Positions 45,001-54,092 of a DNA stretch of 64,000 nucleotides are shown piece after piece. This DNA is from Pirellulaceae bacterium. Lineage in GTDB: Bacteria; Planctomycetota; Planctomycetia; Pirellulales; Pirellulaceae. The stretch covers positions 682,001 through 746,000 of the forward strand of contig JAQWSU010000045.1 of the NCBI GenBank assembly GCA_029243025.1, in the 5' to 3' direction. Made by a program: the position numbers and the translations under genes. Below the pieces are notes generated by a model. The model searched no databases. It was not told the DNA's origin and worked only from the letters and a program-made list of their open reading frames with translations. Each line of letters opens with the position of its first letter. The first letter of the stretch is position 1.

Positions 45001-48000
45001 GGCTGAACGAAACCGGCTCGCTCTACAAAATCTATAACACCTTCAATTCACCCTCTAGCGCGGAGAAAAAATCGAGGAAGTACGAAGACAACCAAGACTT
45101 GAAGGATGCAATCGCAGGCATCAACCAACGAGCCATCACGGATGCCGTTGACTTTATCTACGACAACGTCAATCTCGCTCAAATGGCCAATTATTTAGCT
45201 GGCTTTGTTCTCACCTCAAACGTGGATTGTTGCCATAAGAACTACTACGCTTACTACGACATCGAAGGAACGGGCGAGTGGTGGTATCTTCCCTGGGATG
45301 TTGACCTAAGTAACGGTCGCACTTGGGGGGGGTTTGGTCGGGCCTATTTCGACGACACGATGTACAGCGAACGTGGGCTGTTGATGGGTAGCAACAATAG
45401 CCTGATCACCCGACTCTACAACAGCACACCCGGCTTTAAGGAAATGTATTTCCGGCGCGTCAGAACGCTCATTGATGCCTATGTGAAACCTCCAGGGACC
45501 GCCCGTGAGGATTTACCCCTGGAAAGTCGCGTCGACGAATTGGTCGCGTTGATGAAGCCCGATGCGGACTTGGACAACGAAAAGAATCCGGCAGACTGGG
45601 GCCAGATTGGCTTCCAAACCTTTGACCAAGCCGTCCAGATTTTGCTGGAAGAATACGCAAAACCAAGGCGAGAGTGGCTTTACAACACGCAGGTCAAAGC
45701 CGACACAGCGGACATTCCCGTGATTCTTTCTGGTGAAGCAGGTTCTGTCATCGGCACCTATTTTGTGCCGAAAGATGGCTCGCTCGGCAAGTCCTGGACC
45801 GCTTTTGATTTCGATGACAGCAATTGGAAATCCGGTCCTGTCGGCTTCGGCTATGAAAACAATCCCGATGATTTCGCCGATCTTATCAAGACAGACACCA
45901 AAGCCGACATGACAGGCTCCACGTCGGTCTACACCAGAATTCCTTTCCAGGTTGAAGACCCGGAAGCGCTCCCAGGTCTTTCTTTACGAATGAAATTCGA
46001 CGATGGATACGTTGCCTATATCAACGGCGTCGAAGTCACTCGCCAGCGATTACGCCAAGATGAACCTACTTTCGATTCCACAGCTCGATCGCGTTCCAAT
46101 CGATTGGCGGTGGAATTCGACAATGCGAATATTTCTGAATTCCTGCATCTGCTGCGACCCGGCGAAAACATCCTCGCAATCCAAAGCATCAACTCATCCG
46201 CCACGGGTAATGACATGTTGATGCTTCCCGGACTCGTGGGAGGCGCGTTGAGTTCAGGGGAAGGACAAATCCCAACGGCGCAAATCGGAAACCCAAAGAT
46301 TGACGTTGGCACGATCGAATTTAACCCCAGCAGTGGAAATCAGGCAGAAGAATACATTCAGCTAATCAACAACCATAAGTTTGCAGTTGACATTTCAGGA
46401 TGGCACTTGGCCGGAAACGTGGAACACACATTCGACCCAGGCACAGTGATTCCCGCCGGTGGCAGCTTGTATGCTACGCCAAACGCCAAAGCATTTCGGG
46501 CGCGATCCGAAGGCCCTTCCGGCGGAATGCGATTGTTCGTGCAAGGCAATTACCAAGGTCAGTTACCCAATCTGGGCGGCAACCTTCAAATCGTCGCAGC
46601 CGATGGTGAAGTCGTAAATTCGGCAACGTTCACGGGAGAATCGACATCCGTTCAGGACAATCTACGTATCTCTGAAGTGATGTTCAATCCGCTCAATGCA
46701 AGCGGCGCTGAACTGGCCTTAGACAACAGTCTGGTAGCAGATGACTTTGAATACATCGAACTCGTCAACATCTCGGAAACCGAGACATTGGACTTGCGAG
46801 GCGTACATTTCAACGAAGGGATTGTATTCACCTTTAATGATGCAACCGTCACCGAACTGGCACCCGGCAGCAGAACGCTACTCGTGCGAAATTCCAACGC
46901 GTTTCAGATTCGCTACGGAAATGACCTCCAAGAGATGATCGCAGGCGAATTCGCTGACAACAGTGGACTTCGCAACAACGGCGAGATCTTAACACTTGTC
47001 GACAGCGTTGACTCTACGGTAAATCAATTTAGCTACGGTGTCCAAACCGATCAGAGCTGGCCTTCACGAGCCGATGGTCGTGGCAGCTCAATCCAAGTCA
47101 CCGATTACCATGGCAACTACAATGACGGTGCCAACTGGCGTGCGAGCAGTGAAATCCACGGGTCTCCCGGAACTGCTGGAATTGACCCGGTCGATGGATT
47201 GAAAATTAACGAAGTGCTTTCAAGACCAGCCGATCCGGCAGTGGATCAAGTCGAACTGATCAACCCCACTGGCCAACCAATTGACCTGAAAAACTATTAT
47301 CTGAGTGACTCCAGCAACAGTCTCGATTCACTAAAACTATTCGCCCTTGGCACCGGTAGTATCGAAGCCGGTGCTTATCGGGTTTTTGACGAACCACACT
47401 TCAACCCAGGCAACGGCGAAAACGCAAATGATTTCGCCCTGAACGGTAGTGAAGGCGACCAACTCTTCCTGACTTTTGGTGATGAGAATGGCCCGACACA
47501 CTTCGCTGACAGCGTTCAATTTGGCGCCGCCGGCCTGGGTGAATCGTTTGGGCGTACACCCAATGCTACAGGTGTACTTGCCCCCATGCTGAAAACCACA
47601 ATGGGCACGGCCAACAGCGATCCGCGAGTTGGCCCGTTGGTGATCACCGAGGTCAACTATCAGCCGGCAACGCCTTCGGCCGACGCTCTCGCGGCATTTG
47701 ATCAAATCACGGTCGACGATCTTGAATTCATCGAAATCCACAATCCCACCTCGGAAACGGTCAGTCTGAACAATTGGCGAATCCGACGAGGCATTGATAT
47801 AAATTTTGATGATGGCACTGCGATTGAGGCGGGTCAAACCTTGGTTGTCACGTCGTTCAATGCAAATCGAGCAGACAACGCTGCTCGCACGGCAGCCTTC
47901 CGAGCCCACTATGGGATCGGCGAAAACGTAACACTGCTCGGCGGTTACGCCGGCCAACTCCGAGACCTGGGCGAAGGGATCCAATTGCAACGCCCCGATC

Positions 48001-48794
48001 AACCTGCACCGGACGACCCCACCTCGATTTCCCACTTGCTGGAGGACGAGTTGATTTACAACGACGTCGCCCCCTGGCCCACCAACGCACAGGGAACGGG
48101 CCTGACTCTGACTCGTACCTCCATCAACGCATTCGGCAACGTACCGGAGAGCTGGATCGCGACGGAAGCCTCACCCGGTGAAATTGGTGATGTACCGGGT
48201 GACGTGACTGGCGACGGAATCATCGACGTCGCTGACATCGATGCCGTCTGCGTTGGTCGTCGCACGGCTGATCTGCAGTTTGACGTAAACGGCGACGGCA
48301 AACTGGATGAAGCCGATACCCTCATGCTCGTAAATGACTCACTCGGCACCAGCGTGGGGGATATCAACCTCGATGGCGCCTTCGACTCGAGTGACTTGGT
48401 TTTGATTTTCCAGGGTGCCCAGTTCGAAGATCAGCTCGCCGACAACTCGAACTGGACGACAGGAGACTGGAATTGCGATGGTGAATTTACAAGTGAAGAT
48501 TTGACATACGCCTTGCAAAAAGGCGAGTATCGCAAGCAAATCGAGCAGGCGCCTGTCGCAGCGGTTGCTGCCGCAATCCTGAATCGCAACCAAAACGAGT
48601 TCGAGAATGTCTCGACGATTACGAATCGAGGGACGCAGCCCATCGTGAGGCAAACACTCAATCAAGAGCGACTCGGTTTTGCTCAGCACGACGCCATTTT
48701 CGAAGCAGACGAACGCGAGTTCCAACTGGCAGCAGAGAAGAATAAGGAAGTCGCTGATGACTTGCTGAATAGTCTGACCGATGACACCTTCTAG
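42003..48794 (+). CDS. Giant secreted lamin-tail/CotH surface protein
   Basis: 2263 residues from ATG 42003 (GGAG seven bases before). The N-terminus carries the LExRxLL tag (GLEALEDRRVLTS). Domains in order: lamin-tail domain (46-160); two copies of a sandwich module (about 243-400 and 426-587; NNWYYGVW, LRRW and GDGVIGHIFVNG versus NGWIYGVY, IRRW and GDGAVARVFHNG); jellyroll (610-713; FQVES, YDDGFVAYVNG) with a second copy (1306-1413); CotH kinase domain (866-1230; SGHGQSSSGFPKKSMN, LSNYADKSKMRN, YLPWDVDLSNG); four lamin-tail domains (1433-2058); two dockerin-like EF-hand pairs (2061-2176); acidic tail ending LTDDTF. CotH proteins phosphorylate partner proteins. The cytochrome gene overlaps its end by 14 bp. 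Same architecture class as the 25362 protein. Confidence 0.93.
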   Translation: MRFFGWSQFINNRSYDHQPRKPLTKRRERATGLEALEDRRVLTSVPVISEFSAINESVLEDMDRDDPDWIELHNAGDSDMSLNRWYLTDDADNLQKWRFPNVALDAGDYLVVFASGKDRNTEGQELHTNFKLSGEGEYLALVEPDGATIGFEYAPNYPDQITDVSFGIPTGINPTTLIDSNAVARILIPTDSSLDPAEPEVVQGTWLDPDLDDSTWMAGKTGVGYVPPNEPVTLADSVADFSGLQNQNNWYYGVWNADGAYLQNAFNTLSPDVFDANNNLWDSSPNGGGAQITAEGGLPNSVNLGFFTITNWSLRRWVSETTGEVTISGTLNNADSVGDGVIGHIFVNGEEVYQQAVNGSSSDYSITVDVKVGDKVDFAINPGAARNVVGDATVFTSQIVGRPFVEIPQVEVANSSEDWSKVGLQGQNGWIYGVYEATADADNSYSGEEFQAFSGAAWTGRRYESPVSGVETEMSASNMYPHAQDGLVQWPIRRWESTLDGNLSVAWSVLKSSSDGDGAVARVFHNGVEVDLLEIDGSDRSQADRVVKILGVKRGDSIDLAMDPKGPGQAVANDNGDRLRGYMTIARLPNLADSITTNVRDAMLDVSSSAYLRIPFQVESMGQLDTIELNMRYDDGFVAYVNGQEVASSNSPDVIGFDSTASDIRSVENATLYESFDITDRRDIFRTGENVLQIHALNATANDEDLLIAPQLIIGTLSVHPEERRYFPLPSPGKPNGLGAEKLGPLVLDVEQSPAAPTAADPIVITATVAPTFDSLNSVELNYRVMFEDEISMAMVDDGTDADAQANDGIYTATIPGAVAESGQMIRWYVTAQDVNSVAGRLPLFSDPKLLEQYKGTVVDADSIETQLPTFHWFVENARRATSGGGSGALYYEGEFYDNVRFSGHGQSSSGFPKKSMNVDMPNDHRLLLRADLPRMEDFNFLSNYADKSKMRNTLGYEQRAATGGAHHLAFPVRLQHNGEFFAVYDFVEDPDERWLRRIGLNETGSLYKIYNTFNSPSSAEKKSRKYEDNQDLKDAIAGINQRAITDAVDFIYDNVNLAQMANYLAGFVLTSNVDCCHKNYYAYYDIEGTGEWWYLPWDVDLSNGRTWGGFGRAYFDDTMYSERGLLMGSNNSLITRLYNSTPGFKEMYFRRVRTLIDAYVKPPGTAREDLPLESRVDELVALMKPDADLDNEKNPADWGQIGFQTFDQAVQILLEEYAKPRREWLYNTQVKADTADIPVILSGEAGSVIGTYFVPKDGSLGKSWTAFDFDDSNWKSGPVGFGYENNPDDFADLIKTDTKADMTGSTSVYTRIPFQVEDPEALPGLSLRMKFDDGYVAYINGVEVTRQRLRQDEPTFDSTARSRSNRLAVEFDNANISEFLHLLRPGENILAIQSINSSATGNDMLMLPGLVGGALSSGEGQIPTAQIGNPKIDVGTIEFNPSSGNQAEEYIQLINNHKFAVDISGWHLAGNVEHTFDPGTVIPAGGSLYATPNAKAFRARSEGPSGGMRLFVQGNYQGQLPNLGGNLQIVAADGEVVNSATFTGESTSVQDNLRISEVMFNPLNASGAELALDNSLVADDFEYIELVNISETETLDLRGVHFNEGIVFTFNDATVTELAPGSRTLLVRNSNAFQIRYGNDLQEMIAGEFADNSGLRNNGEILTLVDSVDSTVNQFSYGVQTDQSWPSRADGRGSSIQVTDYHGNYNDGANWRASSEIHGSPGTAGIDPVDGLKINEVLSRPADPAVDQVELINPTGQPIDLKNYYLSDSSNSLDSLKLFALGTGSIEAGAYRVFDEPHFNPGNGENANDFALNGSEGDQLFLTFGDENGPTHFADSVQFGAAGLGESFGRTPNATGVLAPMLKTTMGTANSDPRVGPLVITEVNYQPATPSADALAAFDQITVDDLEFIEIHNPTSETVSLNNWRIRRGIDINFDDGTAIEAGQTLVVTSFNANRADNAARTAAFRAHYGIGENVTLLGGYAGQLRDLGEGIQLQRPDQPAPDDPTSISHLLEDELIYNDVAPWPTNAQGTGLTLTRTSINAFGNVPESWIATEASPGEIGDVPGDVTGDGIIDVADIDAVCVGRRTADLQFDVNGDGKLDEADTLMLVNDSLGTSVGDINLDGAFDSSDLVLIFQGAQFEDQLADNSNWTTGDWNCDGEFTSEDLTYALQKGEYRKQIEQAPVAAVAAAILNRNQNEFENVSTITNRGTQPIVRQTLNQERLGFAQHDAIFEADEREFQLAAEKNKEVADDLLNSLTDDTF

Positions 48795-49413
48795 TCAAAC
48801 GCAGACAATGGGCGTGTTCGTTTTTACGATCGCCGCCTTCCTGCTGAAAAGTCCGCCTCCTATAACGACGGCTCAAGCCGCCCAGGATGGAAAGTCAGCC
48901 CAAGAGACAGTCTGGACTTTCGACCAACTGGCCGCGGACATTTCTGCCTTGCAAAATCCATCCTTCCAACAGGGCCAACGCTTGTACCAACAGGCCAAAT
49001 GCTCCGCCTGCCATCGCATGAATGGCCAAGGCAATGAGTTTGGTCCGGACCTCGTCCAACTGGACAACAAATGGAACAGTTCGAGAATTCTGAAACATGT
49101 GCTGGAACCCTCGATCGAGATTCACAAAGAATTCCAGGCTCACATCTTTGAGCTAAAAGATGGTCGCACGATCCGCGGTTTGATCGTCGCAGTCGGCCCT
49201 CGCTTTATCAAAGTCATTCAAGATCCACTCAAAAGTTCTCAAACGAAGCGTATCCAACGAGACACGGTGCGAAATCGTCAAAAGTTGGGAACCTCATTCA
49301 TGCCGTCGGGACTCCTTAATTCTCTTTCGAGAAAAGAAATTGTCGATCTCATCGCCTATTTGGATTCTCGGGGCAACGATCAACACTCACTCTACCAACA
49401 CGTTGTAAAATAG
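48781..49413 (+). CDS. PVC-type heme-binding domain cytochrome c
   Basis: 210 residues. A signal-like hydrophobic N-terminus (MGVFVFTIAAFLL) precedes the heme domain with GQRLYQQAKCSACHRMNGQG (C74, C77, H78), NEFGPDL, ILKHVLEPSIEI and DGRTIRGLIVA. These match the TIGR02603-type C-terminal heme domain that normally sits at the end of large planctomycete dehydrogenase-like proteins. Here the domain is a separate small protein. The ATG at 48781 overlaps the upstream giant gene by 14 bp; a second ATG at 48808 would avoid this. Expected in the periplasm as an electron carrier; partner unknown. Confidence 0.88.
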   Translation: MTPSSQTQTMGVFVFTIAAFLLKSPPPITTAQAAQDGKSAQETVWTFDQLAADISALQNPSFQQGQRLYQQAKCSACHRMNGQGNEFGPDLVQLDNKWNSSRILKHVLEPSIEIHKEFQAHIFELKDGRTIRGLIVAVGPRFIKVIQDPLKSSQTKRIQRDTVRNRQKLGTSFMPSGLLNSLSRKEIVDLIAYLDSRGNDQHSLYQHVVK

Positions 49414-49743
49414 TTTGCGACAACGGACGAGATAATCGATGCTTCAAGTCGATCGGGTCCGCAAGCTGGCCGGCTCGATTCATCACACCCATCGATTCGC
49501 GCAACGGGCGTCATTCGTTGCCTGCCCGATCGATGGGCCTGTTTCGTCGGTTGGAAATGCGACCCATTTCGCTCTCTCATCGTGGAGGCGGTTCCCATTC
49601 TCAAGCACAATCCACAAGCTGAAGCAAAAATCCTTTGTTCCTGAAAGATTCCGCGCCGACACATTCACCAACCGTTGCGATCGGCTTGTATATTAGGTGG
49701 GTTATGATACCCCTGACCACGCTTAATTTTAGGGTGGAGCCCG
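49414..49743. other. 330-bp intergenic region
   Basis: No convincing gene. A TATGAT box at 49703-49708 sits inside a short inverted repeat (GGGT-TATGAT-ACCC), and GTGGAG precedes the next ATG. Otherwise nothing is seen. Confidence 0.4.
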
Positions 49744-51951
49744 ATGAAACAAATATCCTTCGTTGCCCTGACGATCGGTTGGTTCTGCGCAACAAACGTG
49801 CTTGGCTCGGAAGCAATTCGAATCGCTACATTTGAGGTAGATGCTTCCCCCCCACTGCAAAGCCCCGTTGCTTATGCAATGGCACGCGAGATCACGGATC
49901 CACTCAGTGCTCGCGGTATCATCCTGCTCGGATCGGGCGAGCCGATTGTCATGTGTACTCTTGATTTCTTGGGCATCGGCAATGGCGGATACACAGCTTG
50001 GCGAGAACAACTCGCCCAAGCTGCCAAAACCTCCGTCGATCGGGTTGCTCTGCACACACTCCATCAACATGATGGACCACGTTGTGATTTTGACGCAGAA
50101 CAGATTCTCGCGCAGCACGGCATGGCTGGCAAAAAATTCGACCCTGTTTTTTGCCGCCAGCTAATTAAAAAAGTGGCAACGGCGGTTCACGAATGTCTTC
50201 AGCGTGACCTTGATTCAGTAACGCACGTGAGCGTTGGGACAGGTCGTGTCCAACAAGTCGCCTCCAACCGGCGCCTACTAGGAAATGACGGCCGTGTCGA
50301 AATTATACGGTTTAGCAAATCGACCGATCCCAAAGCGATCAACGCGCCAGAGGGCGTAATTGATCCTTGGCTCCGCATGGTCACTTTCTGGCACAAGAAT
50401 CAACCACTGGCGGTGCTGAGCTACTATGCAACCCATCCTCAGAGCTACTATGGCCAGGGCGATGTAACCAGTGAGTTTGTCGGCTTGGCTCGCAACAAGC
50501 GCCAACATGATTCGGGAGTACCCCACATCCATTTCAACGGTGCGAGTGGCAACGTGGCAGCAGGAAAATACAACGATGGCTCCCCACAAATGCGGCCTAT
50601 CTTGGCAACTCGTCTCGAACAAGGGATGAAAGAGGCGTGGCAAGCGAGTCGACGTTTCCCTGTGACGAGCCAAGACTTTGATTGGCGGGTCGTTCCCGTG
50701 TCATTACCCGCAGCCGATTACCTGAATCGCGATCGGATCCAAAGTCGATTGAAAGACCCAAACGCCGACGCTCGCGACAAGTTGCGGGCTGCGAAAGAGC
50801 TGATCTGGCTCGAAAGAAGCAGTGTGGGTCAGCCGATTGAACTTAGTCGCTTAAAGATTGGCGAAACCTATTTATTGCATTTACCTGGCGAGCTCTTTGT
50901 CGAATACCAATTGGCAGCCCAGGCGATGAAACCCAATTCTTTTGTTGCACTCGCCGCTTACGGTGATGATGCACCAGGATACATTGGAACGGCGATCTCG
51001 TATTCGCAGGGAGGATATGAAGTGCAACCTGGAGTTTCACGCGTATCATCGGCTACCGAGCAAGTGCTGATTGATGCGCTCCAGCGCCTGCTGACCGATT
51101 CGCAAAGTGGCCAATTTTCTGCGGACGCAATCACCATTGACGGCAACTTTAACGATTGGTCCAACATCCCCGCTTACTTCGATCCGCTGTACGACACGCA
51201 TGACACGGATCATTCGCAGGTAAGGGACCTACCACGTTACGTGGATCATCCCGACGCGGATCTGATCGAATATAAAGTCACCAACGATGACCAGAATCTC
51301 TATTTCTACTTTCGATCGCGAGGCCAAATTGGCAGAACCCAGGTGGAATCCAACCAAAGCCGAGCGGGCCGATACTATGCCATCGTGACCATTGACGTAG
51401 ATCGAGACAAATCAACGGGCTACAACCTGCACGAAGGCGGGTATTATCCAACGAGCGACGGATACGACGTAAATGCTGAAATTGAATTTTTCGACGGAGA
51501 AGAGAATACGGCTCACTACCTGAACCAGGCAATCGACAATGAAGCCGACCTACGCCAATCGTTTCAAGAACAATCGCGCAACAAGTTTAAGGAGGACCGT
51601 GATGGTCCCTATCCTGCGGGCACGATCACGCTTCGGCCCGGCCACTACGATTACTACACGCAATGGGTCTATCACGCCGACAACCACTTAACCTTTGTGC
51701 GGGACAAGGGACCGGTAGTCCAAGGCATCGCTCGCGCAAAACGATCGAAACAGGGCTCGGAACTCGAAGCGGTCTTTCCGCTGAAAGGTTTCCTACCACT
51801 CCGCGACGGTCGGTTATTGATCTCACCAGGACAATCGATTGATCTCTCTTTTTCGCTTGAAGCGAGTGGCGAACTGGCACCGGGAGCCGAGTGGGCATCC
51901 GACACGGCCGTACCGATCCTAGGCTACCGGCTAAAAACTGCTCGCCACTGA
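49744..51951 (+). CDS. Neutral ceramidase-like exported protein fused to a DOMON/CBM9-like domain
   Basis: 735 residues with signal peptide FVALTIGWFCATNVLG. The N-terminal domain (about 25-450) follows the neutral/alkaline ceramidase N-terminal pattern: ATFEVDASPP, ITDPLSARGIIL, LHTLHQHDGP with H104, H107 and H109 (compare the ceramidase zinc motif THTHSGP), YYATHPQSYYG and HFNGASGN. From about 460 the sequence changes to a CBM9/DOMON-like sandwich (ITIDGNFNDW, NDDQNLYFYFRS, VTIDVDRDKSTGY, GSELEAVFPLKGF). The fusion suggests a hydrolase tethered to carbohydrate or heme-type ligands. Ceramidase activity itself is uncertain, because many planctomycete members have no tested substrate. Confidence 0.8.
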   Translation: MKQISFVALTIGWFCATNVLGSEAIRIATFEVDASPPLQSPVAYAMAREITDPLSARGIILLGSGEPIVMCTLDFLGIGNGGYTAWREQLAQAAKTSVDRVALHTLHQHDGPRCDFDAEQILAQHGMAGKKFDPVFCRQLIKKVATAVHECLQRDLDSVTHVSVGTGRVQQVASNRRLLGNDGRVEIIRFSKSTDPKAINAPEGVIDPWLRMVTFWHKNQPLAVLSYYATHPQSYYGQGDVTSEFVGLARNKRQHDSGVPHIHFNGASGNVAAGKYNDGSPQMRPILATRLEQGMKEAWQASRRFPVTSQDFDWRVVPVSLPAADYLNRDRIQSRLKDPNADARDKLRAAKELIWLERSSVGQPIELSRLKIGETYLLHLPGELFVEYQLAAQAMKPNSFVALAAYGDDAPGYIGTAISYSQGGYEVQPGVSRVSSATEQVLIDALQRLLTDSQSGQFSADAITIDGNFNDWSNIPAYFDPLYDTHDTDHSQVRDLPRYVDHPDADLIEYKVTNDDQNLYFYFRSRGQIGRTQVESNQSRAGRYYAIVTIDVDRDKSTGYNLHEGGYYPTSDGYDVNAEIEFFDGEENTAHYLNQAIDNEADLRQSFQEQSRNKFKEDRDGPYPAGTITLRPGHYDYYTQWVYHADNHLTFVRDKGPVVQGIARAKRSKQGSELEAVFPLKGFLPLRDGRLLISPGQSIDLSFSLEASGELAPGAEWASDTAVPILGYRLKTARH

Positions 51952-52250
51952 AGAGGAGTTACTTTGACACGATACAGATTCAACTTTCCGAGGTGAATCA
52001 CCACATCGGGATGAATCATCGTTCCAAATGAAACACGACCGCGGAACTCCTGTCGCCCGACCCGCTAAATCGACTGGTCGCACTGTTAGGATTGAACTAG
52101 GATACTTGAGGTGTCGTCGTGAGCCTGCTCCGATTGACAAACCGCCTATTTCAAACCGACTCGTTTAAGCGGATTGAGTCGCCTGTCCCGCAGGCAGCTG
52201 ACTCGCCGAAACCAGCTCTACACAACCCTCCACTGCACGAGTTTTTCTTC
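51952..52250. other. 299-bp region between the ceramidase-like and cytochrome genes
   Basis: Nothing recognisable. A longer frame opens at 52119 for the next gene, but the translation before 52251 lacks signal-peptide character. Confidence 0.4.
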
Positions 52251-53975
52251 ATGAAGTATTTTGCTTCGCTGATCACGACTTACCTGCTGACAACGCCGTT
52301 GTTTGGGATCGAATTCGATCCCAAGCCCCAATTGAGACGACCTATCTCACTTAGCTGGGTCGATGCGAATCAGCTGGCAATTGGGAATCAGCTCGGCAGC
52401 ATTTCGATTGTGAACCTGGCCGACCAGAAAGTCGTGGACGAAATAGTTGTCGCAGATCGGATCGCTGATCTCCACGCGATAAATGACCAGACGATCGCGG
52501 TCCTCGACGAGTCGCGTCACGCCTTGGTGATAGTTTCTCATCAAGCAGGCAGCTGGAGCGAGTCCGGTCGCATTGCAATCTCGCACACACCGGTCACGCT
52601 CGCTTTTAATCCGCGCGGGACCACCGCGACTGTCGCCTCACTTTGGTCACAACGTCTCACAGTGATTGACTTTCGAATTCCGACCAATCCTCAGATCATC
52701 CGGACCATCAACCTGCCCTTTGCGCCTCGAATCCAAAAGCATCTGAACGATCGTGAGGTGCTCGTTGCAGGCGCTTTTGGTGGCCATTTGGCGATCGTGA
52801 ACTTCAAAACAGGCACCGTCGTCCGCCATCGAGAGCTAAACGCGTCGCACAATCTCAGCGGTCTTGCCTTGGTAGATGAAACCACGGCCCGCGTGCCACA
52901 CTTGATGCTGAATCACGAACAGGCGACTACCGGTTCGAATGTTCACTGGGGAGACGTGATGTCGAATGTGGTGCGAAGCGTCGACCTGAACTGGTTTCGT
53001 TCACAGGCCGCAGAAGAGACGACGGCCGCGGATCTTTATTATCTGGGACATCCTGACGACGCCACAGGCGACCCTACCGGGATTTGCATCACCAAGGACC
53101 AACGTCAAATCATTGCATTTGCGGGAATCAACCAAGTGGGAATCAGCGATGTTGGTGCGAATACTTATCGACGCATCCCGGTTGGTCGCAGACCTGGTGC
53201 ATTCATTCTCGACCAAGACCAGCGTCTGCTGTATGTGGCGAATCGATTTGACGACTCACTCTCCATCGTCGATGTCACTCGACGTCGAGAGATCAGTCGA
53301 ATAAGCCTGGGTCCCAAACGTGACTTAAGCCTCATTGAGCAGGGCGAGATTCTGTTCTTTGACTCGACGCTTTCCAGTGACGGCTGGTTTAGTTGCCACA
53401 GTTGCCACACGGATGGACATTCGAATGGCCAGCTAAGTGACACCTTTGGCGACAACTATCAAGGCTCCCCCAAACGGGTAATGACACTGCGAGGCACCTC
53501 GCATACGGCACCCTGGGCCTGGAATGGTAAAGTGAAATCGCTCGAGGATCAGATTCGCAAATCGATTGAAACAACAATGCGAGGTGAAGCGCCAACCCCA
53601 GCTCAAACCGCCGCCCTCACGGCTTATGTTCGCACGCTGCCGGCAGCCCCATCTATCGCTTCCGCTCGCCGCGAACTCAATCACGTTACGATCGCTCGAG
53701 GTCGGCAAGTTTTCGAGTCACTTGGATGTGTCGATTGCCACGCGACAAATCACTACACGTCGCCCCAGGTTTATGACGTCGGACTTGAGGATTCGGCTGG
53801 AAACCGAGACTTCAATCCTCCCTCCTTGCTTGGAGTCAGTCAAAGACCACGTTTACTCCACCATCGCCGAGCAAAATCCTATCGAGAGGCTCTCCAGATC
53901 CACCCTTATGGCGAACCGGTTGAGCTTGACGCGGAACAATGGCAAGAGTTGACGCAATTCCTCAATAGCCTCTGA
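52251..53975 (+). CDS. Exported di-heme cytochrome c with beta-propeller (peroxidase/MauG-related)
   Basis: 574 residues from ATG 52251, chosen because it starts a clean signal peptide (MKYFASLITTYLLTTPLFG). Residues about 30-365 form a seven-blade propeller of the lactonase/YVTN type (GNQLGSISIVNL, RLLYVANRFDDSLSIVD). Two heme-binding motifs follow: SCHSCH (C382, C385, H386), then MTLRGTSHTAPWAWNGKV and, further on, GCVDCH (C493, C496, H497). The order propeller-then-di-heme, with the RGT-H-APW stretch, matches planctomycete cytochrome c peroxidase-like proteins. Periplasmic redox enzyme, substrate unknown. The frame is also open to 52119. Confidence 0.88.
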   Translation: MKYFASLITTYLLTTPLFGIEFDPKPQLRRPISLSWVDANQLAIGNQLGSISIVNLADQKVVDEIVVADRIADLHAINDQTIAVLDESRHALVIVSHQAGSWSESGRIAISHTPVTLAFNPRGTTATVASLWSQRLTVIDFRIPTNPQIIRTINLPFAPRIQKHLNDREVLVAGAFGGHLAIVNFKTGTVVRHRELNASHNLSGLALVDETTARVPHLMLNHEQATTGSNVHWGDVMSNVVRSVDLNWFRSQAAEETTAADLYYLGHPDDATGDPTGICITKDQRQIIAFAGINQVGISDVGANTYRRIPVGRRPGAFILDQDQRLLYVANRFDDSLSIVDVTRRREISRISLGPKRDLSLIEQGEILFFDSTLSSDGWFSCHSCHTDGHSNGQLSDTFGDNYQGSPKRVMTLRGTSHTAPWAWNGKVKSLEDQIRKSIETTMRGEAPTPAQTAALTAYVRTLPAAPSIASARRELNHVTIARGRQVFESLGCVDCHATNHYTSPQVYDVGLEDSAGNRDFNPPSLLGVSQRPRLLHHRRAKSYREALQIHPYGEPVELDAEQWQELTQFLNSL

Positions 53976-54008
53976 ACTTCCATCGAGGAGAGGTCCGAGT
54001 CACATTCG

Positions 54009-54036
54009 TGAAAACTGAGTCTTCGCATGTTAGACT
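54009..54036 (+). promoter_or_regulatory. Candidate promoter of the FG-GAP lipoprotein gene
   Basis: TGAAAA (54009-54014), 16 bp, TAGACT (54031-54036), 56 bp before the ATG. Same layout as at 25251-25278. Confidence 0.3.
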
Positions 54037-54092
54037 GAACTGTACTCGAAACGTAAGTCCCTCGCAGTATTTCCTGTCATTAGCGTATCTCC

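Noticed and set aside
49439-49696. Plus-strand 85-codon open frame between the cytochrome and ceramidase-like genes
   Set aside because: Overlaps the probable promoter of the next gene; product lacks domain or signal features.
52119-52250. 44-residue extension of the di-heme cytochrome
   Set aside because: The signal peptide starts at ATG 52251; upstream translation is not signal-like.
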